In this document: positions 41,101 to 52,100 of the stretch, one piece after another
Numbering within the stretch: position 1 is the stretch's first letter
How the letters are laid out: every line of letters begins with the position of its first letter
DNA from: Ifrita kowaldi
Taxonomy: Eukaryota > Chordata > Aves > Passeriformes > Cinclosomatidae
Length of the DNA: 64,000 nt
Direction: 5' to 3'
Assembly (NCBI GenBank): GCA_013398055.1
Contig: VZRS01002633.1
Location: forward strand, 62,001 to 126,000
Notes under the pieces: model-generated
Told to the model about the DNA's origin: nothing
The model's input: the letters and a program-made list of their open reading frames with translations, nothing else
The model's database searches: none
Program-made: the position numbers and the translations under genes

Positions 41101-44100
41101 CTTAACAATGCTCCATGTGCTTAGTGAGTAATACAATTCAAAACTTCTTCAGTGGAAAAAAATGAAAATATCATAGACAAACCTGGTGGAATATATTTTG
41201 CAGCTTTTGAAGGCAAATTAGAGACAAAGAACCTACATAAATATTGCGTAAACATTTATTGAAAAGGTTTTCCTTGTCAAGTATAGTAACATTTGTCATC
41301 ACTGTAACAAGCTTAGGAAGCCATGGTGCTAATCCAAAGAATGTATCAGAATTAATAGACTGGATAGGGCAGGTGAAACCTTCTCATTAGCCCCCAACAG
41401 AGCAAAATCAATTGGCAAGAGATGCCTTAACTGAAGTTTCATGTTTCTTACTTGTAAATATAATTAATCTAAAACACATATAGTTGAAATTCCATCTAAA
41501 AGTTGTTTGCGGTTGGCAGCTTTGAAATTGTAATGGCCCTGCTGTACATCAAAGCAGGCTGAGCTGTTACACTGTGCAACATATAAAATTGTCCAAAGTA
41601 CAAGTTTTAAATGGTTGCTACTGCCATTGACTAAAGTGAAACACATTTTTAATGCCAGTCTTCAGTAGCTCTGTCCTTTTCTTTGAAAAGCTGCCCAGGG
41701 ATGTTTGGTCTGTAGTGAGGGTTTGATCTGGGCTGTCTCAGAGCACAGGTGAGCCATGAGGTTGCCTGAAACAGCACAGTAAGAGAGGTGGCAAGATGGC
41801 ACTGGCACCTCCTTCAGCAGTTTGTGGTGAGCACTGGCTGGAAGCTGCTGTTGAGCTTGGAGATGGTTTTTCCTCAAAAAGAGCACCCATTGTTTTGCCT
41901 ACATATGGTACCATAGACGCTTAAAACTTACTTCAGCTGATATTCATTGTCCACAACAATTTTCTGTTGATACACTATCTATACCTAATACAAGTTTTTT
42001 TAGTTTTAGAGAATGATGGATTGCTTTGAGTTTTATTGAAACAGTGCATAAAATCCACTCCATGATAATTCATGTGGCTGGAGTTGTGCTGTGGTGCAGT
42101 ACTTCACTGTGCACAAGTGGTCAAATTGATAATGGAATATTAATGGGTTGTGGACTGCAGGCTTTTGGTAGTCTGGCTTCAGGTTGACAAGAATGATAGC
42201 TTTCATCTGCATGCAAAGACTCCACCTGTTCCTTTAGGATGGATGAAGGGATCTGGCTTCATCCGTCACCACTTCTTTACTTTTTTATAAGACAGAAAGA
42301 AAAAAGAATTTAAAAAGCCAAACCATAAAATGTCATTAAATGTTCTTTGCAGATCTCCTTGAAATAGAGGGTAATTTCAAGCATCTTATTTCTGCCCAGA
42401 GTCCAATAGAAACATTTTGAGTGCAGATGAAATTATGTGTCCTTTGTGCTAAATACACTCTGTTCATTAAATAAAGCACACTCCATTTGAGATTTTCTTG
42501 AATTACATTGCAGGAAAATGTAATTTACATTTAGTAAGAATTTATTACACTTTTTCTCTACTTCAGAGGAAACTCATGCTTGATTCATAAAAGCAAGCTG
42601 CATGATCCACATTTAGGAAAGGAATAAAATGATCTCAGGAATCATTTTGGTTGGGAAATAACTTTGCATAATCTAACACAATCTGTGAAATTTAGAAATG
42701 CAGTGAAAAGAAAGGTGTGTTGTCAACTGTAGGAGTAAGGAAGCTTGATAACGTAATACAGTGAGAGCCCTGCTAAAACAGAATTCTTCTACTTTCCAGC
42801 ACCCCCTTGCACCGCTCTAGTGACAGCATCAATGGTAACCCCTACCATCAGTGCCACTGAATGTTTCACATCAGGAGATGTAACAGTCAATGCCACGGGC
42901 ATTTAACACGTATATTGCAGTCGTGTTAAGTGTTCAGCCCCGTTGTAATTACTTTGTGATAGGCACCTTGTGGGATTTTGCCATCTGTGCTTCAGGAATG
43001 TGCAATCTGTGCTATTGTTTCTATTCCACTTCACCAGAGTCCTGAGTCATACTCTATTGCATAAGTTCCACCACAGTCTTACCAGTTTATTTTCTACAAC
43101 CCTACATGATTTAATTGTGTTGTGAGAAGGGGGAAGAAGGTCCAGCACAAACCTGAAAAATAGAAGATCCCAAACCAAAAATCTAGTTAATCTCCACTTC
43201 TCTTAACATTTTCATGAATTCGACGGAGTTCATCTAGTACCTTCTCTCCAAAGCCATTTGGCTCTCTCTCTGCGCTCTGGTAGCATCCCATGTGAAATTG
43301 CTGGGGACACCTGAGGTGAGGAGACTGGCAGCAAAATTCTTCATTCAGAAGTGATTTTGCCCATGGAATTATTAGCTGCTCTTATTAATTCTAAATAGTC
43401 ACCATGGGCTACAAGGTCACGCCTGCAGCAGAAGCTGTTGGAGCTGCTGGTTAAGAACAGGACAGGCACAGCCAGTTGATCAGGATTTTGACTGCTCTCA
43501 AAGTCAAGGGAGCTGCAGCCATGGCCAACTTCTTCTTGGTGCCAGTAGCATGACCTGTCAAACAGGGATCTGTTCCGAGCCATTGAGGACTTAATGGGTT
43601 AGAATCAAAAACAGCAGTAACGATCCAAGATCATTTGAGTGCCTCAAAATTCATTTCCCTTGTAAATTGCATTTCAGCATGGACACAGCATCTTCCTTAA
43701 AGCTGTGATTGTGTTGTCTTTCTTTCTATGTCATAAAAAGAATTCATGTGATGAATTCCAATTATTTACTGCTAATATGAAATTGCTAAACTCGTTCTTG
43801 CAGAAAATTGTCCCACAAAGGCAGTCCAAACAGTGCTTTAAGGCACTCTTGATCCTAGGTAGAGTTTTCATAAAATGGTGTTCGTGGTGGTAGTGGCAGA
43901 GGGGGAGACATCCAGCTACTGAATCATGCCACAGCATTTTCCCAAAAGAAGCATTTCCTGCTTGAATAGTAATAAATAGAGAAAAACTCTTTGTCATTGG
44001 TTAATGACTCCTGACTTCCACACAAGTTCTGAGCTTATTAAGTTGGAGTTTTTTGAGAATAAGTGTTCAGTGTTTATTTTCAAAGATGGAGATATTTATT

Positions 44101-45603
44101 CTTAGACAACATCTCATTGCAGTGGCTTTATTTCTGTTAGAGCAAATGGTGAATGGAGGTGCAATCATTTTGTCAGCTTAATACTGAGAGGAAGGAAATA
44201 ACACAATAGGCAACTGATGGAGAAGTGTATTTTGACTGACTGGTGGAGCACACTACAATAGAGCTAATCAGGAAACAGGGTTCCTGTATAAACACAGCCT
44301 CACAAAATTGCATTTTTATGAATTAGTTGTTTTGTGTGGCTTCCTACTACTTTTCACCTTGTGTGGTAATTTTCTGCTGTGCCAAGAAAATGAAAAGCAA
44401 TGATTCTGATCTGGTAGCAGGACTTAATGGTGATCGTGTTTTAGAGGTTCAGTCTACAAAGCCCAGGTGAGAACCCTTGGCTTTTTAAACAAGCTTTTAA
44501 CTCTTCAAGTGAACAGTTCATTCCCCGTCAGCCAAACTACAGTTGTCACATTTACATTTACATCTGCACAACTGGCTCTCACATTTGCTTAGTTGTAAGC
44601 AGCGACATGAAAGATAAAGCAGTAGCAGGTCAGGCCTGAAGCATTTTACTGCCAGCCGCTGAGAAATCTTTTGGCACAAGCTGTGATTTCAGGTGAGACA
44701 AAGCGAGTTAGGTATGTATCTTTTTAAAAGGTACAATGCTGAGCTTCTCTTAGCAACGTGTGCCCTCTGCTTAATATATTGATTGAGAGTTTTGTATGCA
44801 GTTAGTTCCATCGTCGTCCATGGTGTGCAAGTTGCAGTGTCACTGCCAAGAATTTTAGTTGCCAAAGTAGATCTAAGCCATGCCTGGAAGCATATGTATT
44901 TGAACTGGGTGTGAACAAAAGCTTAATTTTGGATATGAGCTAGTTTCAGATTAAGGATTTGGCATGCAGTTATTTGCCCAAGAGGATGCTATTCAAACAG
45001 ATCTGTTCTGCTGTCAAAAGGTTTGCCAGATTCTTGATTGAATGATACTAGAGGGTCTGTGTTAATTAATGGTGGGAAAATGCCAGATACTTTGATTGAA
45101 GGAAGTAGGTTTGCATGCAATTGTCTCATAGAAGACTCGAAACAGTTTTGTTAGATTCCCTGCATTCTGCTTCATATTTAGATAATTTTTCCTTTCATCA
45201 TTGCAAATTACTTGAGCAAATGTCCAGGAGGTACATCAATAGCAAAATTATAGAACAGCGAATGTACTTTGGGTGCTTATCACAAGAAAAGGGAAATCAT
45301 TATCTACCATGAGGAAGAAGAAAAAAACTGTTCCCCAGCATTCGACCAGTTCCTAGCCACATGGGTGTGGACGTTACAGGCCTGGGTGCAGGGAGATTTT
45401 AGTTTTCTGACAGGCGTCTGTGTGAAAGCCTTGCTTTCTCACGGACGCTGTGGGAAAACAGTTCAGAGATATTGTAAACTATGGTATTGTTATGATACCA
45501 AGGAAGAAAATACATGAGGTAAGAGTTACTGGATCCAGCCAATCCCTCTGGGGGGTGGCTGGTCAGTTAACCAATAACCTTTTGTCAGTCCAGCGTGCTA
45601 AGG

Positions 45604-45611
45604 TATATAAG
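45604..45611 (+). promoter_or_regulatory. TATA box of the ERVK-type LTR
   Basis: TATATAAG, preceded at suitable distances by CCAAT boxes at 45571-45575 and 45539-45543. A start site about 25-30 bases downstream would fall near 45630-45640. Confidence 0.75.
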
Positions 45612-45625
45612 CGCATCTGTAAAAT

Positions 45626-45631
45626 AATAAA
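45626..45631 (+). terminator. Polyadenylation signal of the ERVK-type LTR
   Basis: AATAAA lies 22 bases after the start of the TATA box, at or before the expected cap site. The usual cleavage distance of 10-30 bases puts cleavage near 45641-45661. That leaves a very short R region, with the signal possibly in U3. Confidence 0.7.
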
Positions 45632-45705
45632 GTCTCGGTTTTCTTATCTTCATAAACCGTCCATGTCGTTTCTCACTGGGACTCTGCTCACTAGCGACAC
45701 ATGGG

Positions 45706-48700
45706 AGTTAACATTTTAGCTCCCTTCTAAGAGTTATCTGGTCTGGAAAACACTCCAGCTGTGCTGAGCCACAAGAAAGAGACCCTTTAAAGCATAGGCA
45801 GCTGGATTTCAGTGCATGACCCTGGTGCTGACTGGCTTCACGTTGAAGCAGTTCAGGTGATGCCTTTTGCATGGCACAGGGGAAGGGGATCTGGATTCAA
45901 TCTGGAAGTTGTGTTTAGCTGAGCCACTCAAAATACGCAATTAGAGATTTGAGTTCACTGTAGCAACAGTTTGGGCTCCCTGTCTATCACTGTGGATGAT
46001 GTAAAAGTCTGACTGGAGAGGGGTGAGTACCATGAAAGTGCTGCAGAGGGCAGGTAGGAAATAGTGTGGGGAAAAAAAGCTGTGTCAAGTAACAAACTGT
46101 GGAGGAACTGGTGCTTACTGAGAAGCCTGATAGTTTTTCTAGCTGGTTATCACTGTTTATCCCTAAGTAATGATGTCCTAAGGCTGTTTGTTTTCAGCTG
46201 TTTTGTGCTTTTTCATTAGTGTGTCTGAATATGGAATGACAGATTTTTGAAACAGTAGGGCTGTGGTGGGGAAAAAATGAGCTTCTGGGCTCTGAGGCTT
46301 CGCTGGCACTTAAAAGCAGGAGCCACTCCTTTAAGGCAGTTTTCTTCTTTAGCTGGTCCTGTGAGTAGCTAAACATTGACCTGTGCAGCACATCATGCTC
46401 TGCTTTATCTGACAAAGATCACTGTGTAACTAACTGGAGAGACCAAGTATTTTACAGGTCTCTTCTCTGCTTTTCTGCAGCACTTCTGGTGGGACAGCAT
46501 ACTCCTTGTGACTATGACAAAGAGAGAATAAAAGTATCGTGTTATGCTGGGAAAGAAAATGCACCTATATGAACAGCTGCAGAGGATCACATCAGTGTAT
46601 TGATTAGTACAACACTGTGTCTTTAAAACTCTGATGGACAAACGGAGTAACAAGTGTTGAAATCACAGCAATGTGATTATTATTCTAAAGGTTGTGTTAC
46701 TTTTGAATGGGGTGAATATAAGCATAGGAGGAAACAGCACTTTAGACAGTCTCTGAGCAGTCTGGCTGCTAAACAGCCTCTGGCCATATTCACCAGGCTC
46801 TTTTGGGAGGCACATGCATTGCCAGGTGCCTCTGGGTAAAGAAATGTCTTTCCAGCTTGTCATCCAGCACCGATGCCTTCCAGCCACACCCCAGGTAGTG
46901 TGTGCTGTTATCCTGGGACAAGGCACAGTGGCCTCCCCTCAGTCTCAGTTCTGTGCTGTATGTGTCTGATAGCACTTCCATAAACAAATCCAGCCAAGGC
47001 AGTCCCCGCCTGGTCACAGGATGAAATCCTAGAATGACGAGGAACGGCAAAGCAACCCCTTAGGGCTGCTGCATTGTTAGACCCAGTACCTTCCAAAGGT
47101 AGGTCTGTTTAGGGGGCTGCCTTGGGAAGCTGATGTCATCCTTGTTCTAGTGGCTTCACCATGTATGTGAACTTATTTGTTGCTCAGTGTGGCCCAGGGA
47201 CATGACACATTCCACGGCATTTGGAAGGGGAAAAAAAATTTAGAGAGCTGTATCCCAGCTCTTCACCTGACAGTTCATGAAGTCGATTCAGTTTCATAAC
47301 AGAATTACTGCCCCTGTGACAATAGGAAGAGCATTTACAGTGCATTTAATTGTTTTAATTTCATGTAGCTTTGTGGGAGGTCAAGTAAGAGTTTATAGTG
47401 TTAGCTTTGTTAAATACATGTTGATACAGTAACAGCACTAACTTTTTGTTCTTCTTTTCCTTGAGCAAGGCTGGAAATCAGTGCTGCATGTCTATAAAAC
47501 TGTTCTTAGAATTAAAGAAACTTCTTGTAGAGGAATAGGAGTTTGAATAAAGGTTGTTTCTGGACTTCCATCAAGTACAGAGACCATATAAGACTAGAGC
47601 CCCTTGTAGTTGAAAATATCATGTATTGCCTTTCTGTTTAGGAATGACCAAAAATGAATTTCAGAAGGTGAATACGTGATCTGATGTCTGATGTCTAAAA
47701 TAAGAATAGCCTTTGTTTTCAGCAAACACATCTGACACTGAAGAGCAGTTCATTGACTTCTCATCTCAAATTCCCTTTGGCCATTTCAGTTCCTATGGAA
47801 AGAGCTCTGACAGGCTGCCAGTTTATTATGGTGATTAGTCTCCGAAAACAAAATGGCAGAACATAACCGTTTGAAATGCAGGAGCACATTTAGAAAACTT
47901 CCAAAGGCTGCAAGTAAAGCTGAGGGAAATGGGGAAGCCCTGGTCAGACTGGGTTACAAAGGGTGTAGGTGGGAATGGGATATGAAGAGAACATTAAGCA
48001 AGGAAAGCCTGAGCACACTGGCACAGCATGGATGAAGCTGCTCCAGCAACTTCTCTCCATTTTCTACAATGCACAGAGTACAGTTTAGTATCAGAAATGA
48101 AAAATAATAATATAATATAATAAAGGTAGCAAGAAAAGCTTGAAAAACTGAAGAAAAGCTAAGGAAAAAAAGTGTTGTAAATACCAGAAACTGAAACACT
48201 TTGGGCCATTGTGGATGTAAAATTGTTTTGTAAGTTGACAATTGTTGCTTATTTTACAAACTCAGGTCAAATAATTTCGGGTGATGAATTTTAACAGGAA
48301 AAGTTTGAAGGTAATTTTGAAATGTTTAATTTCATGTGGTGCAAGACGCTGTACTTAATTAAAAACACTTCTCCCCATTTCCAGGAATACGCAGTCATTT
48401 ATTTGAAGTGAAGCCACATTTACAAAACCTATTTGCACTGTCTGGCCCTAAGTTTTCAAACAGGGTCGTGAAGCCTGTGCCTGTAGCTATGTTTTTTAAT
48501 AGTTGTGTTACCTGCTTGCTGGAGCAGTCCCCTGGTAGGGCAAGGCTGGGATATTGTTTCCTGCTCTCAGATGGAGATATTTCTGCACGGAAGGGACCCT
48601 TCCCCACTCAGGCTTTGAGGGGAGGGTCCAGGTACCCCGCCTGCTGGGGTGGGAGTCTAAGCTACTGCGGAGCTGCTGAAGTCCTTCAAGCACAATTATG

Positions 48701-49082
48701 TGCAAATTTTCTGTATATTGTTTTGGACAGGCATAAAGACATGTTGGAACTGGTCACACTGAGATAGATTTGTCTGGCACTTCAAATTAATTTTGTTAAC
48801 TTTGCAACATGAGGGTCTAAACTGCTTGTTCTAGTTATTACATGTAGGCTAAAAGTGAGAAATTTAGTTTGTTTTTCTACTTTGTATTAAAAACATAATT
48901 CTTGAAATAGCTCAGTTCTGTTGAATCAGGGGATCACCATGGCCACAAGGAAGGTGGTAACACATTGGCTGTGTAACAGCTATAGTATGTAATAAATGTT
49001 TACATGCCATCAAGTATACATTTGATTGCTTATGTGACAGAGCTTTTATTTTGCAATCATTGGTCTCAATTTTTCCATTACG
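45706..49082 (+). other. Intron of IL1RAPL2 just upstream of the exon
   Basis: No gene or mobile element recognised. Open frames at 46654-46839, 48408-48767 and others are short and unlike known proteins. The segment ends in the polypyrimidine tract of the exon at 49104. Confidence 0.6.
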
Positions 49083-49103
49083 TTTTCTCATTTTCTTTTC
49101 TAG
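49083..49103 (+). promoter_or_regulatory. IL1RAPL2: Splice acceptor (polypyrimidine tract and AG) of the IL1RAPL2 exon
   Basis: A pyrimidine-rich run (ttttctcattttcttttc) leads directly into tag, with the AG at 49102-49103. The open frame continues upstream through the tract by chance, so the exon start is set by the AG and by where the family similarity begins. Confidence 0.85.
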
Positions 49104-49178
49104 CTTTACTCACAGACAAACCTCCAAAGCCATTGTTCCCCATGGAGAACCAGCCAACTGTTATAGATGTCCAGCTGG
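49104..49178 (+). CDS. IL1RAPL2: Internal coding exon of IL1RAPL2 (interleukin-1 receptor accessory protein-like 2)
   Basis: This 75-base exon encodes 24 whole codons plus two split codons. It begins with CT, completing a codon opened in the previous exon, and ends with a lone G, so it is phase 1 at both ends. The peptide reads LLTDKPPKPLFPMENQP followed by TVIDVQL and a split glycine. From memory this matches the short linker exon between the second and third immunoglobulin domains of IL1RAPL2. The paralogue IL1RAPL1 shares the LTDKPPK start but has a different stretch after PME. IL1RAPL proteins are single-pass neuronal membrane receptors with three extracellular Ig domains and a cytoplasmic TIR domain. 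They act as synaptic organisers that bind presynaptic receptor tyrosine phosphatases. The exon lies between a strong acceptor and a consensus donor, and no other exon of the gene was found in the window, in keeping with giant introns. It could be IL1RAPL1, but the MENQP...VIDVQL residues argue for IL1RAPL2. Confidence 0.87.
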
Positions 49179-49184
49179 GTAAGT
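49179..49184 (+). promoter_or_regulatory. IL1RAPL2: Splice donor GTAAGT of the IL1RAPL2 exon
   Basis: The exon ends ctgg and the intron begins gtaagt, a full consensus donor. Reading through it gives GKSPSG and then a stop, which does not match the next part of the family, so splicing here is expected. Confidence 0.85.
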
Positions 49185-52100
49185 CCCCTTCTGGGAATAA
49201 TAGATCCTAAACTTCCACTCTGGTAGCAGATGGGATAAATTGGAAGTTGTAGGAAAGGTTTAGTGGTAGTTATTACATGCAAATCAATTTGCAGCTTCTC
49301 ATTTCTAACTGTAGAATTTACTGCCATGGCAATTTAAAGGAACGAACTTGTGTAACATCAGGGGATGGCAGTACTAATTGGTTACAATGGGTATTAAATA
49401 TAAAGCACTGATGCTCTTCTTAATATATGATTGGTAGAGTAATATATGTCTACATTGGTGCTGTATTGGTCAGCTGATGTTCACCCTAAGACAAATATTC
49501 TCGTAAAAGATTCCTTTAAAAGTTAATGTAATGCAGTGCATTTTCAGGTTGTTCTGAATGTGTACCAGAAAGGGCTTTTGACTAAAATGCTTGTATGCTT
49601 TTCGCACTCCTGTTATATATTCTTCTGTGAATGCACATCTCTGAATCTCAGCTAGCAGCCTCTATTTTCAGTCATGTTAGAAAATAATGTTAGAGTTCTG
49701 CTAGCTTTGGGGAGCTGTGGGGCATTGTGATACTGAAAGAACTGCGCAGCGTTGAGGTTCCAGAGGTTTTTTTCAGTGACTTGAAAATAGATTTCTAATT
49801 TTAAGAGGCAGAATTGGAGTTGCTGTTGAGGACTGTGGTACCATGCGCTTAAATTACGAGAGATGTATTGCATATGGGGATTGTTCACTCAGTGCTGAAA
49901 CTGTGGCACTTTCCTTCTTGAGCTTGACTCTCTTCCTTCTTTTATACCAAAGCTGGCTAGGATTCAGAGGTGGAATGGTGTTTAATGGCCAGCAGGGGCA
50001 GCGTGAAACATTTTAAGAGGGCTGGTGACATTGTGGTAAAGGTGTTTGTATTTGTGAAATACTACAGGGTTCTACTTGAGATGAGTACAAAGACACATCC
50101 TTGTTCTTAAACCAGGTGCCAAACAATGTCAGAGAAGCACTGTGGATGCTAAGAATTATTTAAAAATGGGGCTTGAATTCTTGAATGTGAGAATAGAAAT
50201 TATTTGTGACTTCAGATAATCTTAGCTTCCTCTCATACACCTGGATTGACTCAGGAGTTTGTAAGGGCTTGCACAGGGAAGACAGCAGTGGATCTGGGAA
50301 GCAGCCAATGCCAGATGAATTCTGCAGACAGGTGCATATGTGCATATTTAGGTTCCCCTCCACAGGTCTCAAATGTCTGTAGCTGAAAAGAATTTGCCCC
50401 TAAAAGAGAATATGAAATGGATCTGAAGCCATAACTAAAACCCCACCCAAGTTAACAGCAAAACACAATCGTTTAAGTTTGGATCAGCCCAAAAGGCTGA
50501 ATTCAGTCTCCTGGTCTAACTTCTTGAAAGTCAACTTTCTGATTATTTCCTTTGGGAGCACACTGTCCCTGCATACATTTGTGTAATAAAGGTACTCAGA
50601 GTACACGTCTTTGTTTCCTGCATTTTGATTTCATCTTCATTTTCTCTTCCAAGTTCCCCTGTTCCAGCAGGACTCTGTTATTTTTGCACTGAATTCTTTG
50701 TCGTTGTTGTTGTTTACATTAAAAGATTTTGTTCTGGCTGATTAAAAGGAGGTTTGATTAAAAAAATTAAAACAAACTCCCTCCTCTCCATGGAGATGTG
50801 GCTCAGTAATAGGATTTTGGAATATCTCTAGAGGGAAATACAAATCTTGCATCTTTATATGCTGAAATGTAATCCATTAGTTGTCCCTTAAGATCAGGGA
50901 ATTTACATATGGTGCTTTTTTTTCTGATATGTTAATGGGTTTGGTTATTGCCACTAAACCATATTCATATGAAGGAACCTGAACTTAACTTCTTTTGCAG
51001 TGAAGGTCATTGATTTCCCTCTTGATTTAACTTGGCAAACAGATAAAGCTGGAAGATTCTCAGGGAGTACCTTCATCTTGTGGAGGCCACCAGCAACGTG
51101 GGGCAGGAAGGCTGTGCTGGGCTCTGAAATGTGCCAGAGCCCTGAAGGACTGGGAATCATTTGATTGCACAATGTAACAAGGGAGAAAGTTTTGTGTAAG
51201 GTGACCTGCTAGAATATTTCTTTGAAATCTTGTTAAGCTCCTAGGAGTTTTGAATAATTGACATTCTTTGGTATTTTATTAGAAATTAAAGGAAAATTTC
51301 TGGTTTTTACAGGCCCTTTAGCCCATGAAGTCAAATCACCCAATATGCCTGATTTTTCAGTAGTTAGGCAAGTACAAATGTGCCACTAAGCTGCAAAAGA
51401 AATGGAGTTTAATCCATCTACTTGTTCTGCAGAGATTATTTTAGTTTTCTATTGGAAAACTAATCTTTAAAGAAATAGCTGTCTTTTCTCTATAAGTAGA
51501 GGAGATTAATAATTATTTACTGTCTTTATCCTTAATGATTAGCGCAATGCAATGCAAAATCTCCCCATGCCTTTAGGCAGTGGCCTCACTATTTAGCAGC
51601 TTATTTGCTTACTCCAAACTCCAGTATTCACCTTTTAGCTTTCAGATCTTGTAAGAAGTTTTAGTGAAACAGGTATGCACAATTCTTATTGACAGTGGAT
51701 AAAAGAGCTCCTTCAGGCTTCAAACATGGTCCAGAGCTTGCCTTATTCTTCTTAAGGACAGGAATGTACTTTTTGTGTTTTCTGTTTTTCTTTGAAATGT
51801 CACAGAGATCTAAAACCAATCCCATCAAGGTTAGAGAGAAGCAGAAACTGGAATTTGCTTCTTTTTTGTTTTCTGTATTTGCTTGTGGTGGAGAAACAGA
51901 GCCAGAGATGGGGGAGGGTTGACAGAAGGACAAAAGAGCATCCCAGAGGACTGGAGAAATAGTCCAAAACAGTTTCATCGTCTCAGTTGCTTTACCAAGT
52001 CAGGTAATCACTTCATCTCTGGGCCGACCTAGGAAATAATGACTGATTTTTTTTTTTATTATCTATTTACTGCTTCTTTTTTGTAAAAACAAAACTAGAA

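Larger units (their letters stand above)
24095..45365 (+). other. Intron of IL1RAPL2, middle part, no gene recognised
   Basis: About 21 kb with no recognisable coding sequence, RNA gene or full mobile element. It contains an AT-rich simple stretch (27565-27609), a minisatellite (29087-29153), a pentanucleotide microsatellite (33176-33216) and two tight inverted repeats (35160-35187 and 38150-38172). The open frames at 33537-33926, 39586-39966 and 40169-40570 resemble no family I know and lack support. The stretches 42300-42700 and 42820-43030 look like candidate conserved non-coding elements. Confidence 0.6.
45366..45699 (+). mobile_element. Compact solo LTR of an ERVK-type endogenous retrovirus
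   Basis: The 334-base element begins TGTGGACGTTACAGG and ends CTAGCGACA (TGT...ACA) and is bracketed by a perfect 6-base duplication, catggg, at 45360-45365 and 45700-45705. A 6-base target duplication is typical of beta- and alpharetrovirus-like (ERVK) integrases. The U3 part carries two CCAAT boxes (45539-45543 and 45571-45575) and a TATA box (45604-45611). AATAAA lies at 45626-45631, unusually close to the TATA box. No gag, pol or env sequence flanks it, so it is a solo LTR. The intact duplication and intact core promoter indicate a fairly young insertion. Orientation matches the host gene. Confidence 0.9.

Noticed and set aside
45449..45701. Alternative LTR start at TGTGGGAAAACAG
   Set aside because: The flanks of that start do not match any 3' flank, whereas the start at 45366 gives a perfect 6-base duplication.
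51001..51168. Possible exon after ttcttttgcag
   Set aside because: The acceptor-like AG opens a frame of about 55 codons, but the peptide does not resemble the next IL1RAPL2 segment and no convincing donor follows.
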